Assembly (NCBI GenBank): GCA_947494145.1
Contig: CANLTZ010000006.1
Location: forward strand, 124,001-188,000
Origin: an uncultured Jannaschia sp.
GTDB lineage: Bacteria; Pseudomonadota; Alphaproteobacteria; Rhodobacterales; Rhodobacteraceae
DNA: 64,000 nt
Reading direction: 5' to 3'
The notes under the pieces were generated by a model. That model was not told the origin of the DNA and ran no database searches. It saw only the letters and a list, made by a program, of their open reading frames with translations. The position numbers were made by a program, and so were the translations under genes. Below, in pieces: positions 8,267 through 16,781 of the stretch. Each line of letters starts with the position of its first letter. Within the stretch, counting starts at the first letter, position 1.

Positions 8267-9529
8267 TTAATCGTTGCTTTTGAGCGCGTCGGCATAAGCC
8301 TGCGCGAAATGGGAGAAGAATTCATCGAGCATGCCGTTTTCATGGCGCGCCGCCTTGCTGTCCCAGCGTTCCACGAAGGCATCCCAGGCCTTGGACTTCT
8401 TGGAGCCCGATAGAAGCCCGCCGCTCGCGCCCTTTTCCACCTGCTCAGGCGCAAGATCGTGTAGCACGGCGCCAAGGGCAGGCTGCAAGGCGGCGATCAG
8501 GGCCGCATGGTGCAGACGCAGGTCGCGGGCGGCGGCACCCATGGCGTCGGCCCCGCTGGCCGCACCGGCGCGCGGGCGAAAGAACAACTCCTCCAGCGCG
8601 CGGTCGGGATGTGGCGCTGTCTTGAGCGGGTTGCCCGCCATCCCGGCCATCGTCCGTTCCACGTGGTGGCGCGTGCCTTCCTTGAAGGCGGCGCGGGCGC
8701 GCAGATGGTCCATCGTCTCGATGGTAGTGGCGCGCAGCGCGGCGCCCGCCATGCGCGCAAGGGCCAAGGCATCCGCATCGCCATAGGCGCTGGGGTCAAG
8801 CCCAGCGCCTTCACAAAAGGCCGCCACAACGGCGGGTGGGTCCGGCGCAGGCGCGGTGGGGGTGGGCGCAGGGGCGGCGGGTTCCGCGGGGGCTGCCACG
8901 GGTGCCACCGGGCGCGGCGCTTCAGGCACCGGCAAGGCGGAAGGGTCGGGGCGCGGGGCCGCCGTCAGGGGCCGCAGCCCCGACGGGTCGGGCGGGGGCG
9001 CCGGGTCGGGCGCTGGCCCGGGCGCCGCGAAGCTGGGCGGGGCGATGAATTCATCGGCAAAATCGTCGCGCCGGGCACCGGGCTCGGCTGGGAAAGGGTC
9101 CACTGGCTCAAGCGCGCCGCCCACAGCCCAAGGGTCGTCATCGGCAGGCCAACTGGCCGCGCCGCCTGCTATGGGCTGCGCCGGGGTCGGGGGCGCCAGC
9201 GGCGTTGCTGCATGAACGGCATCGCTGACGGAGATGATGTAGTGTCCCACCTGTAGTCGGTCGCCCGCTTGCATCCGATGGGGGCCATCCAGCCGATACC
9301 TTTGGCCCTGCAGAAAGGTCCCGTTGGTGGACACGTCTTCGAGCCAATGGGCGCCGTCGCGGAACGTCACCGTGAAATGGTGCCCCGAGATATGCCGCGT
9401 CGGGTCGGGCAGTACCCAATCCATGGCGCTGTTGCGCCCGGCTTGGCACAGCGCCCGCGTCAGCTTGAAGGCAATGGGGCCGCCATCCTCCAGCCGGTCG
9501 TAATTTTCAATCCGCAGCATCAACGCCAT
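8267..9529 (-). CDS. tagH: T6SS FHA-domain protein TagH (ImpI/Fha)
   Basis: A 420-residue protein with an N-terminal FHA domain (about residues 25-105: RHISGHHFTV, then DVSTNGTFLQG), a long Pro/Ala-rich linker (about 110-240) and a C-terminal T6SS FHA-associated domain (about 240-420). FHA domains bind phosphothreonine; in other T6SSs the homologue Fha1 is part of a kinase/phosphatase pathway that triggers assembly. No PpkA kinase or PppA phosphatase is in this window. ATGs at 9529 and 9520 are both possible. It starts 3 bases after the upstream unknown gene. Confidence 0.9.
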   Translation of the reverse strand: MALMLRIENYDRLEDGGPIAFKLTRALCQAGRNSAMDWVLPDPTRHISGHHFTVTFRDGAHWLEDVSTNGTFLQGQRYRLDGPHRMQAGDRLQVGHYIISVSDAVHAATPLAPPTPAQPIAGGAASWPADDDPWAVGGALEPVDPFPAEPGARRDDFADEFIAPPSFAAPGPAPDPAPPPDPSGLRPLTAAPRPDPSALPVPEAPRPVAPVAAPAEPAAPAPTPTAPAPDPPAVVAAFCEGAGLDPSAYGDADALALARMAGAALRATTIETMDHLRARAAFKEGTRHHVERTMAGMAGNPLKTAPHPDRALEELFFRPRAGAASGADAMGAAARDLRLHHAALIAALQPALGAVLHDLAPEQVEKGASGGLLSGSKKSKAWDAFVERWDSKAARHENGMLDEFFSHFAQAYADALKSND

Positions 9530-9532
9530 GGC

Positions 9533-10033
9533 TCAGAACGCCCGATACAGCGTTTCGGCCAGCGCGATCACCCGCGCCAGATGGACTGAGCGCCGTTGTA
9601 GTGGCATCTTGGCAAGCCCCGACAGCACGGCAGAGTTGATCGAGCGGGGCGCGCGGTAGACCGGCACCGGCGCGGTGTCGTTGGGCGCGATGGATCCGCC
9701 TGACCATCCCACGGCCAACCCCAGCATGACCGCGGGTGACCGCACGGGCGCATACAAAGCGGTGCGCATGATGCGGTGACGAAAATCGTCGGTGGGCGTC
9801 GCGATCCAGGCGGCGATCAGTTCCATCAGGTCGCGATCCCGCGCCGCGATGGCTTCGGGCATGGAGCGTAGCGATTCGTAGCCCCACCAGATGGCCATCT
9901 GGGGCAGGGCGGCGAAGGCGGTGAAGGTCACGGCCTCTTCCGGGGTGGTCGAGGCGCGCAGACGGGCCAGGAAATCCGACGCATCTTCGCCCGTGCGGGG
10001 GCGGTGCTGCATCAGTTCGGCCACTTCGGGCAC
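9533..10033 (-). CDS. Unknown protein, first gene of the T6SS operon
   Basis: A soluble, mostly helical protein of at least 166 residues, with no signal peptide, clear membrane helix or motif I can name. It contains a Trp-rich spot (QMAIWWGYESLRSMPEA) and a hydrophobic segment near residues 95-112. It ends 3 bases before tagH and is transcribed with it, so a T6SS-linked role is likely. The start is uncertain: GTG at 10033 lacks a ribosome site, and the frame stays open for 38 further codons to a TGA at 10150 without any ATG, GTG or TTG. Either a rare start is used or the gene is annotated short here. Confidence 0.65.
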   Translation of the reverse strand: MPEVAELMQHRPRTGEDASDFLARLRASTTPEEAVTFTAFAALPQMAIWWGYESLRSMPEAIAARDRDLMELIAAWIATPTDDFRHRIMRTALYAPVRSPAVMLGLAVGWSGGSIAPNDTAPVPVYRAPRSINSAVLSGLAKMPLQRRSVHLARVIALAETLYRAF

Positions 10034-10234
10034 GGCCAGATAGATGGCCTCCGCATCGTCTTGGCGCAGGGCGCCGATGGGCGGGCGCGTCTTGTCGTCG
10101 TCGCGGTCGATGGCGCGGGCCTCCGGGGTGATGGGTCTGGCGACCGTTCAACCGGACAAGGCCCCAAGTTTCAAGCGCGCGCGCCCCGCCGCACGCGGTT
10201 GCACGCCCCTGCGCGGTCCTCTATCCGCCGCCCC

Positions 10235-11185
10235 ATGACAGATGCCGTTGAAACCGGCCGGGAGGTCCTGCGGACCGAGGCCGCCGCCCTGACAACCCTG
10301 GCCGAGGCCATGCCGGCCGATTTCGATGCCGTGGTCGACCTGATTTCGCACCTACCGGGTCGTGTCATCGTGTCCGGCATCGGCAAATCCGGCCATATCG
10401 CGCGCAAGATCGCGGCCACCCTGGCCTCCACCGGGACGCCTGCGCTTTTCGTCCATCCGGCAGAGGCCAGCCATGGCGATCTGGGCATGGTCACCACCCA
10501 GGATGCCGTGTTGATGCTGTCCAATTCCGGCGAAGCCCCCGAATTGCGCGACATGATCGAACATACCCGCCGCTTTTCGGTCCCGCTGGTGGGCCTGTCG
10601 TCACGGCCCGAAAGCACGCTGATGCGCGCGGCCGACCACCACCTGACCATTCCCGCCCTGCCAGAAGCCTGCGGCATCGGCGTGGTGCCGACCACATCGA
10701 CCACGCTGACCCTTGCGCTGGGTGATGCGCTTTCGGTGGCGCTGCTGCGGCGCCGCGACTTCCAGCCGGAAGATTTTCGCGTTTTCCATCCCGGGGGCAA
10801 GCTGGGCGCGCAGATGGCGCGGGTGGCGCAGATCATGCACGGCGCCGACCGTCTGCCCCTGGTGGCCGAGGCCGCGCCCATGGGCGACACCTTGGTCGAG
10901 ATGACGGCCAAGGGCCTTGGTATCGCCGCCGTGGCCGCGCCCGACGGCACGCTGGCGGGCGTCATCACCGATGGGGACTTGCGCCGCAACATGGCCCGTC
11001 TGATGGACCAGCGTGCTGGCGACGTAGCCACCCGCGACCCGCTGACGGTGCCGCCGGATATGCTGGCTGCGAAGGCTTTGGCCGTTCTCAATGATCGGAA
11101 GATTAACGTGCTGATCGTCTGTGATGGTGCCGTGCCCGTGGGCGTGTTGCATATCCACGACCTGCTGCGCGCAGGCGTGGCATGA
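10235..11185 (+). CDS. kdsD: D-arabinose-5-phosphate isomerase (KdsD/KpsF)
   Basis: A 316-residue sugar isomerase that converts ribulose 5-phosphate to arabinose 5-phosphate, the first step to KDO. It has an N-terminal SIS domain (about residues 40-170; VSGIGKSGHIARKIAATLAS, then HGDLGMVT) and two CBS repeats (about 200-316; GVITDGDLRR). The length suits the family. The ATG at 10235 starts the conserved protein; longer upstream readings are low-complexity. It is the first gene of an overlapping operon with kdsB and kdsA and diverges from the T6SS operon. The kpsF-type grouping may serve capsule or LPS inner core. Confidence 0.95.
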   Translation: MTDAVETGREVLRTEAAALTTLAEAMPADFDAVVDLISHLPGRVIVSGIGKSGHIARKIAATLASTGTPALFVHPAEASHGDLGMVTTQDAVLMLSNSGEAPELRDMIEHTRRFSVPLVGLSSRPESTLMRAADHHLTIPALPEACGIGVVPTTSTTLTLALGDALSVALLRRRDFQPEDFRVFHPGGKLGAQMARVAQIMHGADRLPLVAEAAPMGDTLVEMTAKGLGIAAVAAPDGTLAGVITDGDLRRNMARLMDQRAGDVATRDPLTVPPDMLAAKALAVLNDRKINVLIVCDGAVPVGVLHIHDLLRAGVA

Positions 11186-11964
11186 AGACGGCGATCCTGA
11201 TCCCGGCGCGCTATGCCTCTAGCCGTTATCCTGGCAAACCGTTGGCGCGTCTGCGCCAGAGCGATGGCAGCTCCAAGACCTTGATCGAGATGACGTGGGA
11301 CGCCGCCCGCGCCGTGCCCGGCGACCACGCCATATATGTTGCCACCGATGACGACCGCATCCGCACGGCGTGCGAGGGCTTCGGTGCCACGGTCCTCATG
11401 ACGCCGGATACCGCCCGCAACGGCACCGAACGCTGCGCCGCAGCCCTGGACCAGATCGACGCGGACCTGATCGTGAACTTGCAGGGGGACGCGCCGTTGA
11501 CACCGCCCTGGTTCATCACCGCTTTGATCGAACGCATGGCCGAAGATCGCGATGCCGCCATCGCCACGCCGGTGCTGCGCTGCGACCGGCAGACCTACGA
11601 CATGTTCATCGAAGACCGCAAAGCCGACCGCGTGGGCGGCACCACCGCCGTCTTCGACCGCAACTATCACGGGCTCTATTTCTCGAAGGAAGTGCTGCCC
11701 TTCATCGACCGGGACAAGCTGCCCGACCCGATCCCGGTCTTTCACCATGTGGGCGTCTATGCCTACCGCCCCGATGCGTTGCGCGCCTATATGGCCTGGC
11801 CAGAAGGGGAGCTTGAGCGCCGCGAAGGTCTGGAACAGCTTCGTTTTCTAGAGAACGGCGCCAAGGTCGCCTGTGTCGAGGTGGACGCCCGCGGCCGCGT
11901 TTTCTGGGAACTCAACAACCCCGCCGATGTCACGCGCATCGAAGCCGTGTTAGGAAAGTCCTGA
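11182..11964 (+). CDS. kdsB: CMP-KDO synthetase (3-deoxy-manno-octulosonate cytidylyltransferase)
   Basis: A 260-residue cytidylyltransferase that activates KDO with CTP to give CMP-KDO. Family signs are [15 protein letters not shown] at the N-terminus, the NLQGDAPL loop (D binds the metal) near residues 98-105, and [10 protein letters not shown]. The length fits KdsB. The start overlaps the kdsD stop (ATGA) and the stop overlaps kdsA (TGATG), so the three genes are translated together. The insertion [11 protein letters not shown] near residues 24-34 is somewhat longer than in enterobacterial KdsB. Confidence 0.95.
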   Translation: MKTAILIPARYASSRYPGKPLARLRQSDGSSKTLIEMTWDAARAVPGDHAIYVATDDDRIRTACEGFGATVLMTPDTARNGTERCAAALDQIDADLIVNLQGDAPLTPPWFITALIERMAEDRDAAIATPVLRCDRQTYDMFIEDRKADRVGGTTAVFDRNYHGLYFSKEVLPFIDRDKLPDPIPVFHHVGVYAYRPDALRAYMAWPEGELERREGLEQLRFLENGAKVACVEVDARGRVFWELNNPADVTRIEAVLGKS

Positions 11965-12797
11965 TGGATCCGCTTGCCTCCAACCCCATCGATGTTTCGG
12001 GTATTCCTGTTGGCGGTGCCCATCCCTTTGCGCTGATCACCGGGCCCTGCCAGCTGGAATCGCTGGACCATGCGCGCATGATGGCCGAGCGGATCGCTAC
12101 GGCCTGCGCGCCCACGGGCACCCGCTTCATCTTCAAGGCCAGTTACGACAAGGCCAACCGGTCTTCCCTGGGCAGCCAACGTGGCCTGGGGATGGAGGAA
12201 GGCCTGCGCATCCTCGACGCAATCCGCAGCGAGTTTGGTTGCCCCGTCCTGACCGACGTCCATCTACCTGACCATTGTGCCCCTGCGGGCGAGGTCTGCG
12301 ATGTCCTGCAAATCCCCGCCTTCCTGTCGCGTCAGACGGACCTTTTGCTGGCCGCGGGCCAGACGGGCCGCGCCATCAACATCAAGAAGGGCCAGTTTCT
12401 GGCGCCGTGGGACATGGCCAACGTGGCCGCCAAGGTGGCGAGTACGGGCAATGAAAAGATCATGCTTTGCGACCGCGGGACGAGCTTTGGCTACAACACG
12501 CTGGTCAGTGATTTTCGCGGCCTGCCCACCATGGAGGCCACGGGCTATCCCATCGTCTTCGACGCCACCCATTCCGTGCAGCAACCCGGTGGCCAAGGCG
12601 CCACGTCGGGCGGCCAGCGGGAATTCGCGCCTGTCCTGGCCCGCGCGGCCTGCGCGGTGGGCGTGTCGGCCTTGTTTATCGAGACGCACCAAGACCCGGA
12701 CACCGCACCGTCGGACGGGCCCAACATGATCCCGGTGGATCAGATGGAGGCGCTGATCGGGGAGCTGCGCGCCTTTGACGATTTGCGCAAGTCCTAG
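11964..12797 (+). CDS. kdsA: KDO-8-phosphate synthase
   Basis: A 277-residue aldolase that condenses phosphoenolpyruvate with arabinose 5-phosphate to KDO 8-phosphate. It carries the TIM-barrel motifs [25 protein letters not shown] and [11 protein letters not shown]. With KdsD and KdsB this gives three of the four steps to CMP-KDO; the phosphatase KdsC is not in the window. It is the last gene of the operon. The 87 bases to the convergent recQ stop show no convincing terminator. Confidence 0.96.
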   Translation: MDPLASNPIDVSGIPVGGAHPFALITGPCQLESLDHARMMAERIATACAPTGTRFIFKASYDKANRSSLGSQRGLGMEEGLRILDAIRSEFGCPVLTDVHLPDHCAPAGEVCDVLQIPAFLSRQTDLLLAAGQTGRAINIKKGQFLAPWDMANVAAKVASTGNEKIMLCDRGTSFGYNTLVSDFRGLPTMEATGYPIVFDATHSVQQPGGQGATSGGQREFAPVLARAACAVGVSALFIETHQDPDTAPSDGPNMIPVDQMEALIGELRAFDDLRKS

Positions 12798-12884
12798 GTT
12801 AGTCCTGAAAGAAGGCACCCCGTTAGTTGTGTCGAGCCGGGCTGACGTCTCGACCATCCGTGGGCGGGGTCTGTGCAGCGGGCC

Positions 12885-14921
12885 CTAAGCCTCGCGCAGG
12901 ACGTCCAGAAAGGCGTCGCCGAAGCGGGCGGCGTGGCGGTCGCCCAGGATGCGGTTCAGCGCATCGGGGTCGGGCGGGGCCTTGGCCACCTTGGCAAGTT
13001 GCGAGGATGAGCATGACATGGGTTTGTCGAGGCCGGTTTCACCTCGGGCCAGGTCGTTTTGGACAGACAGCAGCCGGTCATAGATTGCGCCTTCGCTGCG
13101 CCCGGCCAGTTTGCGCCGTGCGGGGTGCTGAGCGTCGGGCACGTCACCCGTGATCACGGACAGGAAGGTGGCGCCGTAGCGGTCGAGCTTGGTGGCGCCC
13201 ACGCCCGAAATGCGGGCCATGTCGTCCAGCGTCTGTGGGCGCGCTTCGGCCATCTCGATCAGTGTGCGGTCGGGGAAGACCACATAGGCAGGCACGCCCT
13301 GGTCTTCGGCCAAAGCGCGGCGCTTGGCCTTGAGCGCCGACAGAAGCGGCGCGTCTTCTTCGCTGACCAATTGCTTGACGGCCGGGCGGCGATCGGCGCT
13401 GCGGATGGTGTCGCGGCGCAGCGTCACGCTGGCTTCGCCCCGCAGCACCGGGCGCGCGGCGTCCATAAACCGCAGCGCGCCGTGGCGTTCTGGGTCGGGG
13501 CGCACTAGGTCCAAGCCCATCATCTGGCGGAAGATGGCCTGCCATTGTGGCCGCTTGGTATCCGCGCCGCAGGCCCAGGTGGGCAGGCTGTCATGGCCAA
13601 AACGGCGGGTCTTGTCGGTGGCCGTGCCGGTCAGCACGTCGATCAGATGGCCGGTGCCGAACCGTTCATCGGTGCGCAGCATGGCCGACAGGGCCTTGCG
13701 CACCTCGGTCGTGGCATCGAACAATTCGGGCGGCTTGGCGCAGAGGTCACAATTGCCACAAGGAGCGATGTCTTCGCCGAAATAGGTCAGCAGGTTCACG
13801 CGGCGGCAAACCTGCGCTTCGGCCAAGCCCAGAAGGGCGTTCAAGCGGCCATGGTCGGCTTGCTTCAACTCAGACGGTGCCATGCCTTCGTCGATCTGCT
13901 GGCGGCGGAAGCGGATATCGTCGGCGCCGAACAGCGTCGTGGTGTCGGCGGGGGCGCCGTCCCGGCCGGCGCGGCCGATTTCCTGATAATAGGCCTCGAT
14001 GGATTTCGGCAGGTCGGCATGGGCGACCCAGCGGATATCGGGTTTGTCCACACCCATTCCGAAGGCAACGGTGGCCACCACGATCAGCCCGTCTTCGCGC
14101 TGGAAGCGGGTTTCGACGATGCGGCGATCTTCGGCATCCATCCCGCCATGGTAGTGGCAGGCTGTGTGTCCGTCTTCGCAGAGCGCGCGCGCCAGGGTTT
14201 CGGTCTTGGCGCGGGTGCCGCAATAGACGATGCCGGACTGGCCTTTGCGCGCGGCGGCGAAGCTAAGGATTTGTCGGCGGGGGTTGTTTTTGGGCTCAAA
14301 TGCCAGGGTCAGATTGGGGCGGTCGAAGCCGTGCAGGAAGACATCGGGCGGGGCATCGAACAGGCGGCGGACGATCTCGTCGCGCGTTTCGGCATCGGCG
14401 GTTGCGGTGAAGGCGGCCAGCGGGACGCCGAGCGTGTGGCGCAGGGCACCGATGCGCAGGTAATCGGGGCGGAAATCGTGGCCCCATTGGCTGACGCAAT
14501 GGGCTTCATCCACCGCAATGAGCGACGTATTGGCCCGTTTCAGAAGCCGTTCCGTCGCTGTGGAGGCCAACCGTTCTGGCGCGATGTAAAGCAGCTTCAG
14601 CCGCCCATCGTCGATGGCTTGCCAGACGGCTTCGGTCTCATCTTCCGTGTTGCCCGAGGTCAGCGCCCCCGCGCAGACGCCCGCCTCCTGCAAGGCGCGG
14701 ACCTGGTCGCGCATCAGCGCGATCAATGGAGAGATGACGACCGTCAGCCCATCGCGGCACAGCGCCGGAAGCTGGAAGCACAGCGATTTGCCGCCGCCCG
14801 TGGGCATGATGGCCAAGACGTCGCGGCCTGCGCAGACGGCATCGACGATCTCTTCCTGCCCCGGGCGAAAGGCGTCGAATCCGAAGACGGAGGACATCAG
14901 GTCCTTGGCTGCTCGCATCAT
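12885..14921 (-). CDS. recQ: ATP-dependent DNA helicase RecQ
   Basis: A 678-residue RecQ helicase: motif I MPTGGGKSLCFQ, DEAH box in AVDEAHCVSQWGHDFRPDY, motif VI QEIGRAGRDG, a zinc-binding region with the C-x16-C-x2-C-x2-C spacing (CRRVN...PCGNCDLC), a winged-helix region and a C-terminal HRDC domain (ISGVGATKLDRYG). It unwinds DNA at stalled forks and in RecF-pathway repair. The frame is open upstream to 15092, but the family start is the ATG pair at 14921/14918, preceded by GAGAGAG. It diverges from the TRAP gene across about 150 bases. Confidence 0.95.
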   Translation of the reverse strand: MMRAAKDLMSSVFGFDAFRPGQEEIVDAVCAGRDVLAIMPTGGGKSLCFQLPALCRDGLTVVISPLIALMRDQVRALQEAGVCAGALTSGNTEDETEAVWQAIDDGRLKLLYIAPERLASTATERLLKRANTSLIAVDEAHCVSQWGHDFRPDYLRIGALRHTLGVPLAAFTATADAETRDEIVRRLFDAPPDVFLHGFDRPNLTLAFEPKNNPRRQILSFAAARKGQSGIVYCGTRAKTETLARALCEDGHTACHYHGGMDAEDRRIVETRFQREDGLIVVATVAFGMGVDKPDIRWVAHADLPKSIEAYYQEIGRAGRDGAPADTTTLFGADDIRFRRQQIDEGMAPSELKQADHGRLNALLGLAEAQVCRRVNLLTYFGEDIAPCGNCDLCAKPPELFDATTEVRKALSAMLRTDERFGTGHLIDVLTGTATDKTRRFGHDSLPTWACGADTKRPQWQAIFRQMMGLDLVRPDPERHGALRFMDAARPVLRGEASVTLRRDTIRSADRRPAVKQLVSEEDAPLLSALKAKRRALAEDQGVPAYVVFPDRTLIEMAEARPQTLDDMARISGVGATKLDRYGATFLSVITGDVPDAQHPARRKLAGRSEGAIYDRLLSVQNDLARGETGLDKPMSCSSSQLAKVAKAPPDPDALNRILGDRHAARFGDAFLDVLREA

Positions 14922-15070
14922 CTCTCTCACGGATATTTTGGATAGGAAATCACATATGAGGATTCGGTAAACAAGGGCATGTTTTGAGAATGACTTGCAA
15001 GAAAAGGCTTCCCTTGGGGTCTCTGGTTGTGGTAGGTAAGCGACCTTGACGCAAAATATGGGGGTCTGAC

Positions 15071-16093
15071 ATGACCTTTCGCGCTCTGACAATTGCCACT
15101 TTGCTTGCTTCCCCGGCCCTTGCCGAACCGGAGGTGACGTTGCGGTTTCAGCACTTCGTGAACCCGAATTCTGCCAATCCCACGCATTTCATGCAGCCTT
15201 GGGCCGACGCCATTGAGGCGCAATCGGACGGGCGCATCGCCGTCGAGATCTTCCCCTTCATGCAACTGGGCGGATCGGCGGTGAACATGTACGATCTGAT
15301 CGCCGATGGCGCCGTGGATGGCGGCTGGATCATCCCCGGCTATCAGCCCGGTCGCTTCCCCGAGGCGGAGGCGTTGGAACTGCCCTTCATGGTTACCAAG
15401 TCCGCGGAAGCGGCGTCGCTGGCGGCCTGGGATTTCACGCAGACCCATCTGATGGATGATTTCGCTGATATCCACGTGATTGCGGCCCATATGCACGGGC
15501 CTGGTCTGGTGCACCTGAAGGGCGATGCGCCGGAAACGGTGGCCGATTTTCGTGGTTTGAACCTGCGCGGCCCGTCGCGGCCCGCCACCCTTCTGCTCAA
15601 CGCCATGGGCGCCAACCCGGTGGGCATGCCTGTGCCTGCCTTCCCCGAAGCGCTGTCGCGTGGCGTGCTGGATGGCGGCGTAATCACGTGGGAGCAAGCA
15701 CCGTCGCTGAAGCTCGATGAGTTGACGGATAGCCATACCGATGTGGCTGGTGAGAAATCCCTTTATAACTTGTACTTTCTGTGGGCGATGAACCGGGATG
15801 TCTATGACGGGCTCGCACCTGATTTGCGTGCGGTGATCGACGCCAATTCTGGCGCTATGGCGTCAGCCTGGGCCGGGCGGGCCCATGACACAGGCGATGC
15901 TGAAGGCCGCGCGGTGATCGAGGCATCGGGCAATGAGATCGCGGTCTTATCCGGGGGCGTCACCGCCGAGATTGTGACTTTGGGCGAAGCTGTAACTTCG
16001 GATTGGATCGCCGAGATGAACGCAAAGGGGTTTGACGGCGCCACTCTGGTGCGGGATGCGCAGGCAGCGGTCGAGGCCCATCGCGTCGAATAG
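15071..16093 (+). CDS. TRAP transporter periplasmic binding protein (DctP family), orphan
   Basis: A 340-residue periplasmic protein with a signal peptide (residues 1-18, cut near ALAEP) and the DctP fold; the DFRGLNLRGPSRPATLLLNAMGANPVGMP region matches the family's ligand-binding core, where an arginine usually clamps a carboxylate. It would capture an organic acid for a TRAP transporter. No DctQ or DctM membrane gene is next to it: rsmD follows on the opposite strand. It may serve a transporter encoded elsewhere, or a sensory role. GGGGGT precedes the ATG. Substrate unknown. Confidence 0.88.
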   Translation: MTFRALTIATLLASPALAEPEVTLRFQHFVNPNSANPTHFMQPWADAIEAQSDGRIAVEIFPFMQLGGSAVNMYDLIADGAVDGGWIIPGYQPGRFPEAEALELPFMVTKSAEAASLAAWDFTQTHLMDDFADIHVIAAHMHGPGLVHLKGDAPETVADFRGLNLRGPSRPATLLLNAMGANPVGMPVPAFPEALSRGVLDGGVITWEQAPSLKLDELTDSHTDVAGEKSLYNLYFLWAMNRDVYDGLAPDLRAVIDANSGAMASAWAGRAHDTGDAEGRAVIEASGNEIAVLSGGVTAEIVTLGEAVTSDWIAEMNAKGFDGATLVRDAQAAVEAHRVE

Positions 16094-16167
16094 GCTGTGT
16101 TCGGAGAACCGGCTTGAGCAGTTCCCAGGAACGCCTCTGGCCCCCCACATGCCCCGGCTGCCCGCCC

Positions 16168-16191
16168 TTTCATCCTGGCCCAAATACTCCC
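16168..16191. repeat. Possible intergenic repeat resembling a Rhodobacterales 3'-flank motif
   Basis: The 135-base convergent gap between the TRAP gene and rsmD contains CCTGGCCCAAATACTCCC, followed by the short palindrome CGCGCGGCAGCGCG. From memory, motifs of this shape (GGGAGTATTTGG on the other strand) recur beside genes in Roseobacter-group genomes. Only one copy was noticed here, so its repeat nature is unproven. Confidence 0.3.
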
Positions 16192-16228
16192 GCGCGGCAG
16201 CGCGGAACCGCATCTGGAACGGGCCGGG

Positions 16229-16774
16229 TCACCTGACCGTCGCCAGCGTCACGATTGTGTCGCCGTACCGGCGGGTATCCTGCGCGTCGAGGAAGGGGGG
16301 CAGGTCGGGGGCGGCGGCGTCTTCCCACACAACCATCGCGCCCTCGGTAAGCCAGCCGTTCTGGTGACACGCTGCCAGGGCCGGCCCGCCCAGGCCCTGG
16401 TCATAGGGCGGGTCGAGGAAGACCAGATCGTGTGGCGCCCCTTTGCCGGGGCGACGCGCGTCTCGGGACAGGACGGTTGCGGGCGCGTCCAGTAGCGCCA
16501 CATTTTCGCGCAGGATCGCAAGGGATTTGCGGCCATTCTCGATGAAAGTCGCATATGCCGCGCCACGGCTCAGCGCCTCCAACCCCAGGGCGCCGGTGCC
16601 AGCGAAGACGTCGAGGACGCGCAGACCGTCGAAATCAAGACCCTGGCCGTTTTGCAGCAGGTTGAAGATGGCTTCGCGCACCCGGTCCGTGGTGGGGCGC
16701 AGATGGGCAGCCGCGTCGCCTGCGCCCACCGACGCGAGCCTGCGACCGCGCCAGCGCCCTCCTATAATGCGCAA
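16229..16774 (-). CDS. rsmD: 16S rRNA (guanine966-N2)-methyltransferase RsmD
   Basis: A 181-residue SAM-dependent methyltransferase that modifies G966 of 16S rRNA. It has the family N-terminus (RIIGGRWRGRRL), LRPTTDRVREAIFNLL, the SAM-binding LDVFAGTGALGLEALSRGA and the catalytic FLDPPYDQG. The start is a TTG at 16774: the family's conserved Met-Arg-Ile-Ile opening falls exactly there and no ATG is nearby. It starts 7 bases after the stop of the upstream ferredoxin reductase and is probably co-transcribed with it. Confidence 0.94.
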   Translation of the reverse strand: MRIIGGRWRGRRLASVGAGDAAAHLRPTTDRVREAIFNLLQNGQGLDFDGLRVLDVFAGTGALGLEALSRGAAYATFIENGRKSLAILRENVALLDAPATVLSRDARRPGKGAPHDLVFLDPPYDQGLGGPALAACHQNGWLTEGAMVVWEDAAAPDLPPFLDAQDTRRYGDTIVTLATVR

Positions 16775-16781
16775 GGTCCGC

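Noticed and set aside
7322-8413. Open frame on the plus strand across tssA
   Set aside because: Opposite to tssA and tagH; no family features, composition of a GC-rich shadow frame.
12798-12884. Terminator between convergent kdsA and recQ
   Set aside because: No stem longer than a few pairs with a T-run was seen in the 87-base gap.
13545-14945. Long open frame opposite recQ
   Set aside because: It lies fully antisense to a clear RecQ helicase, its translation is low-complexity Gly/Ala/Arg-rich, and it has no ribosome site. Such frames are common in GC-rich DNA.
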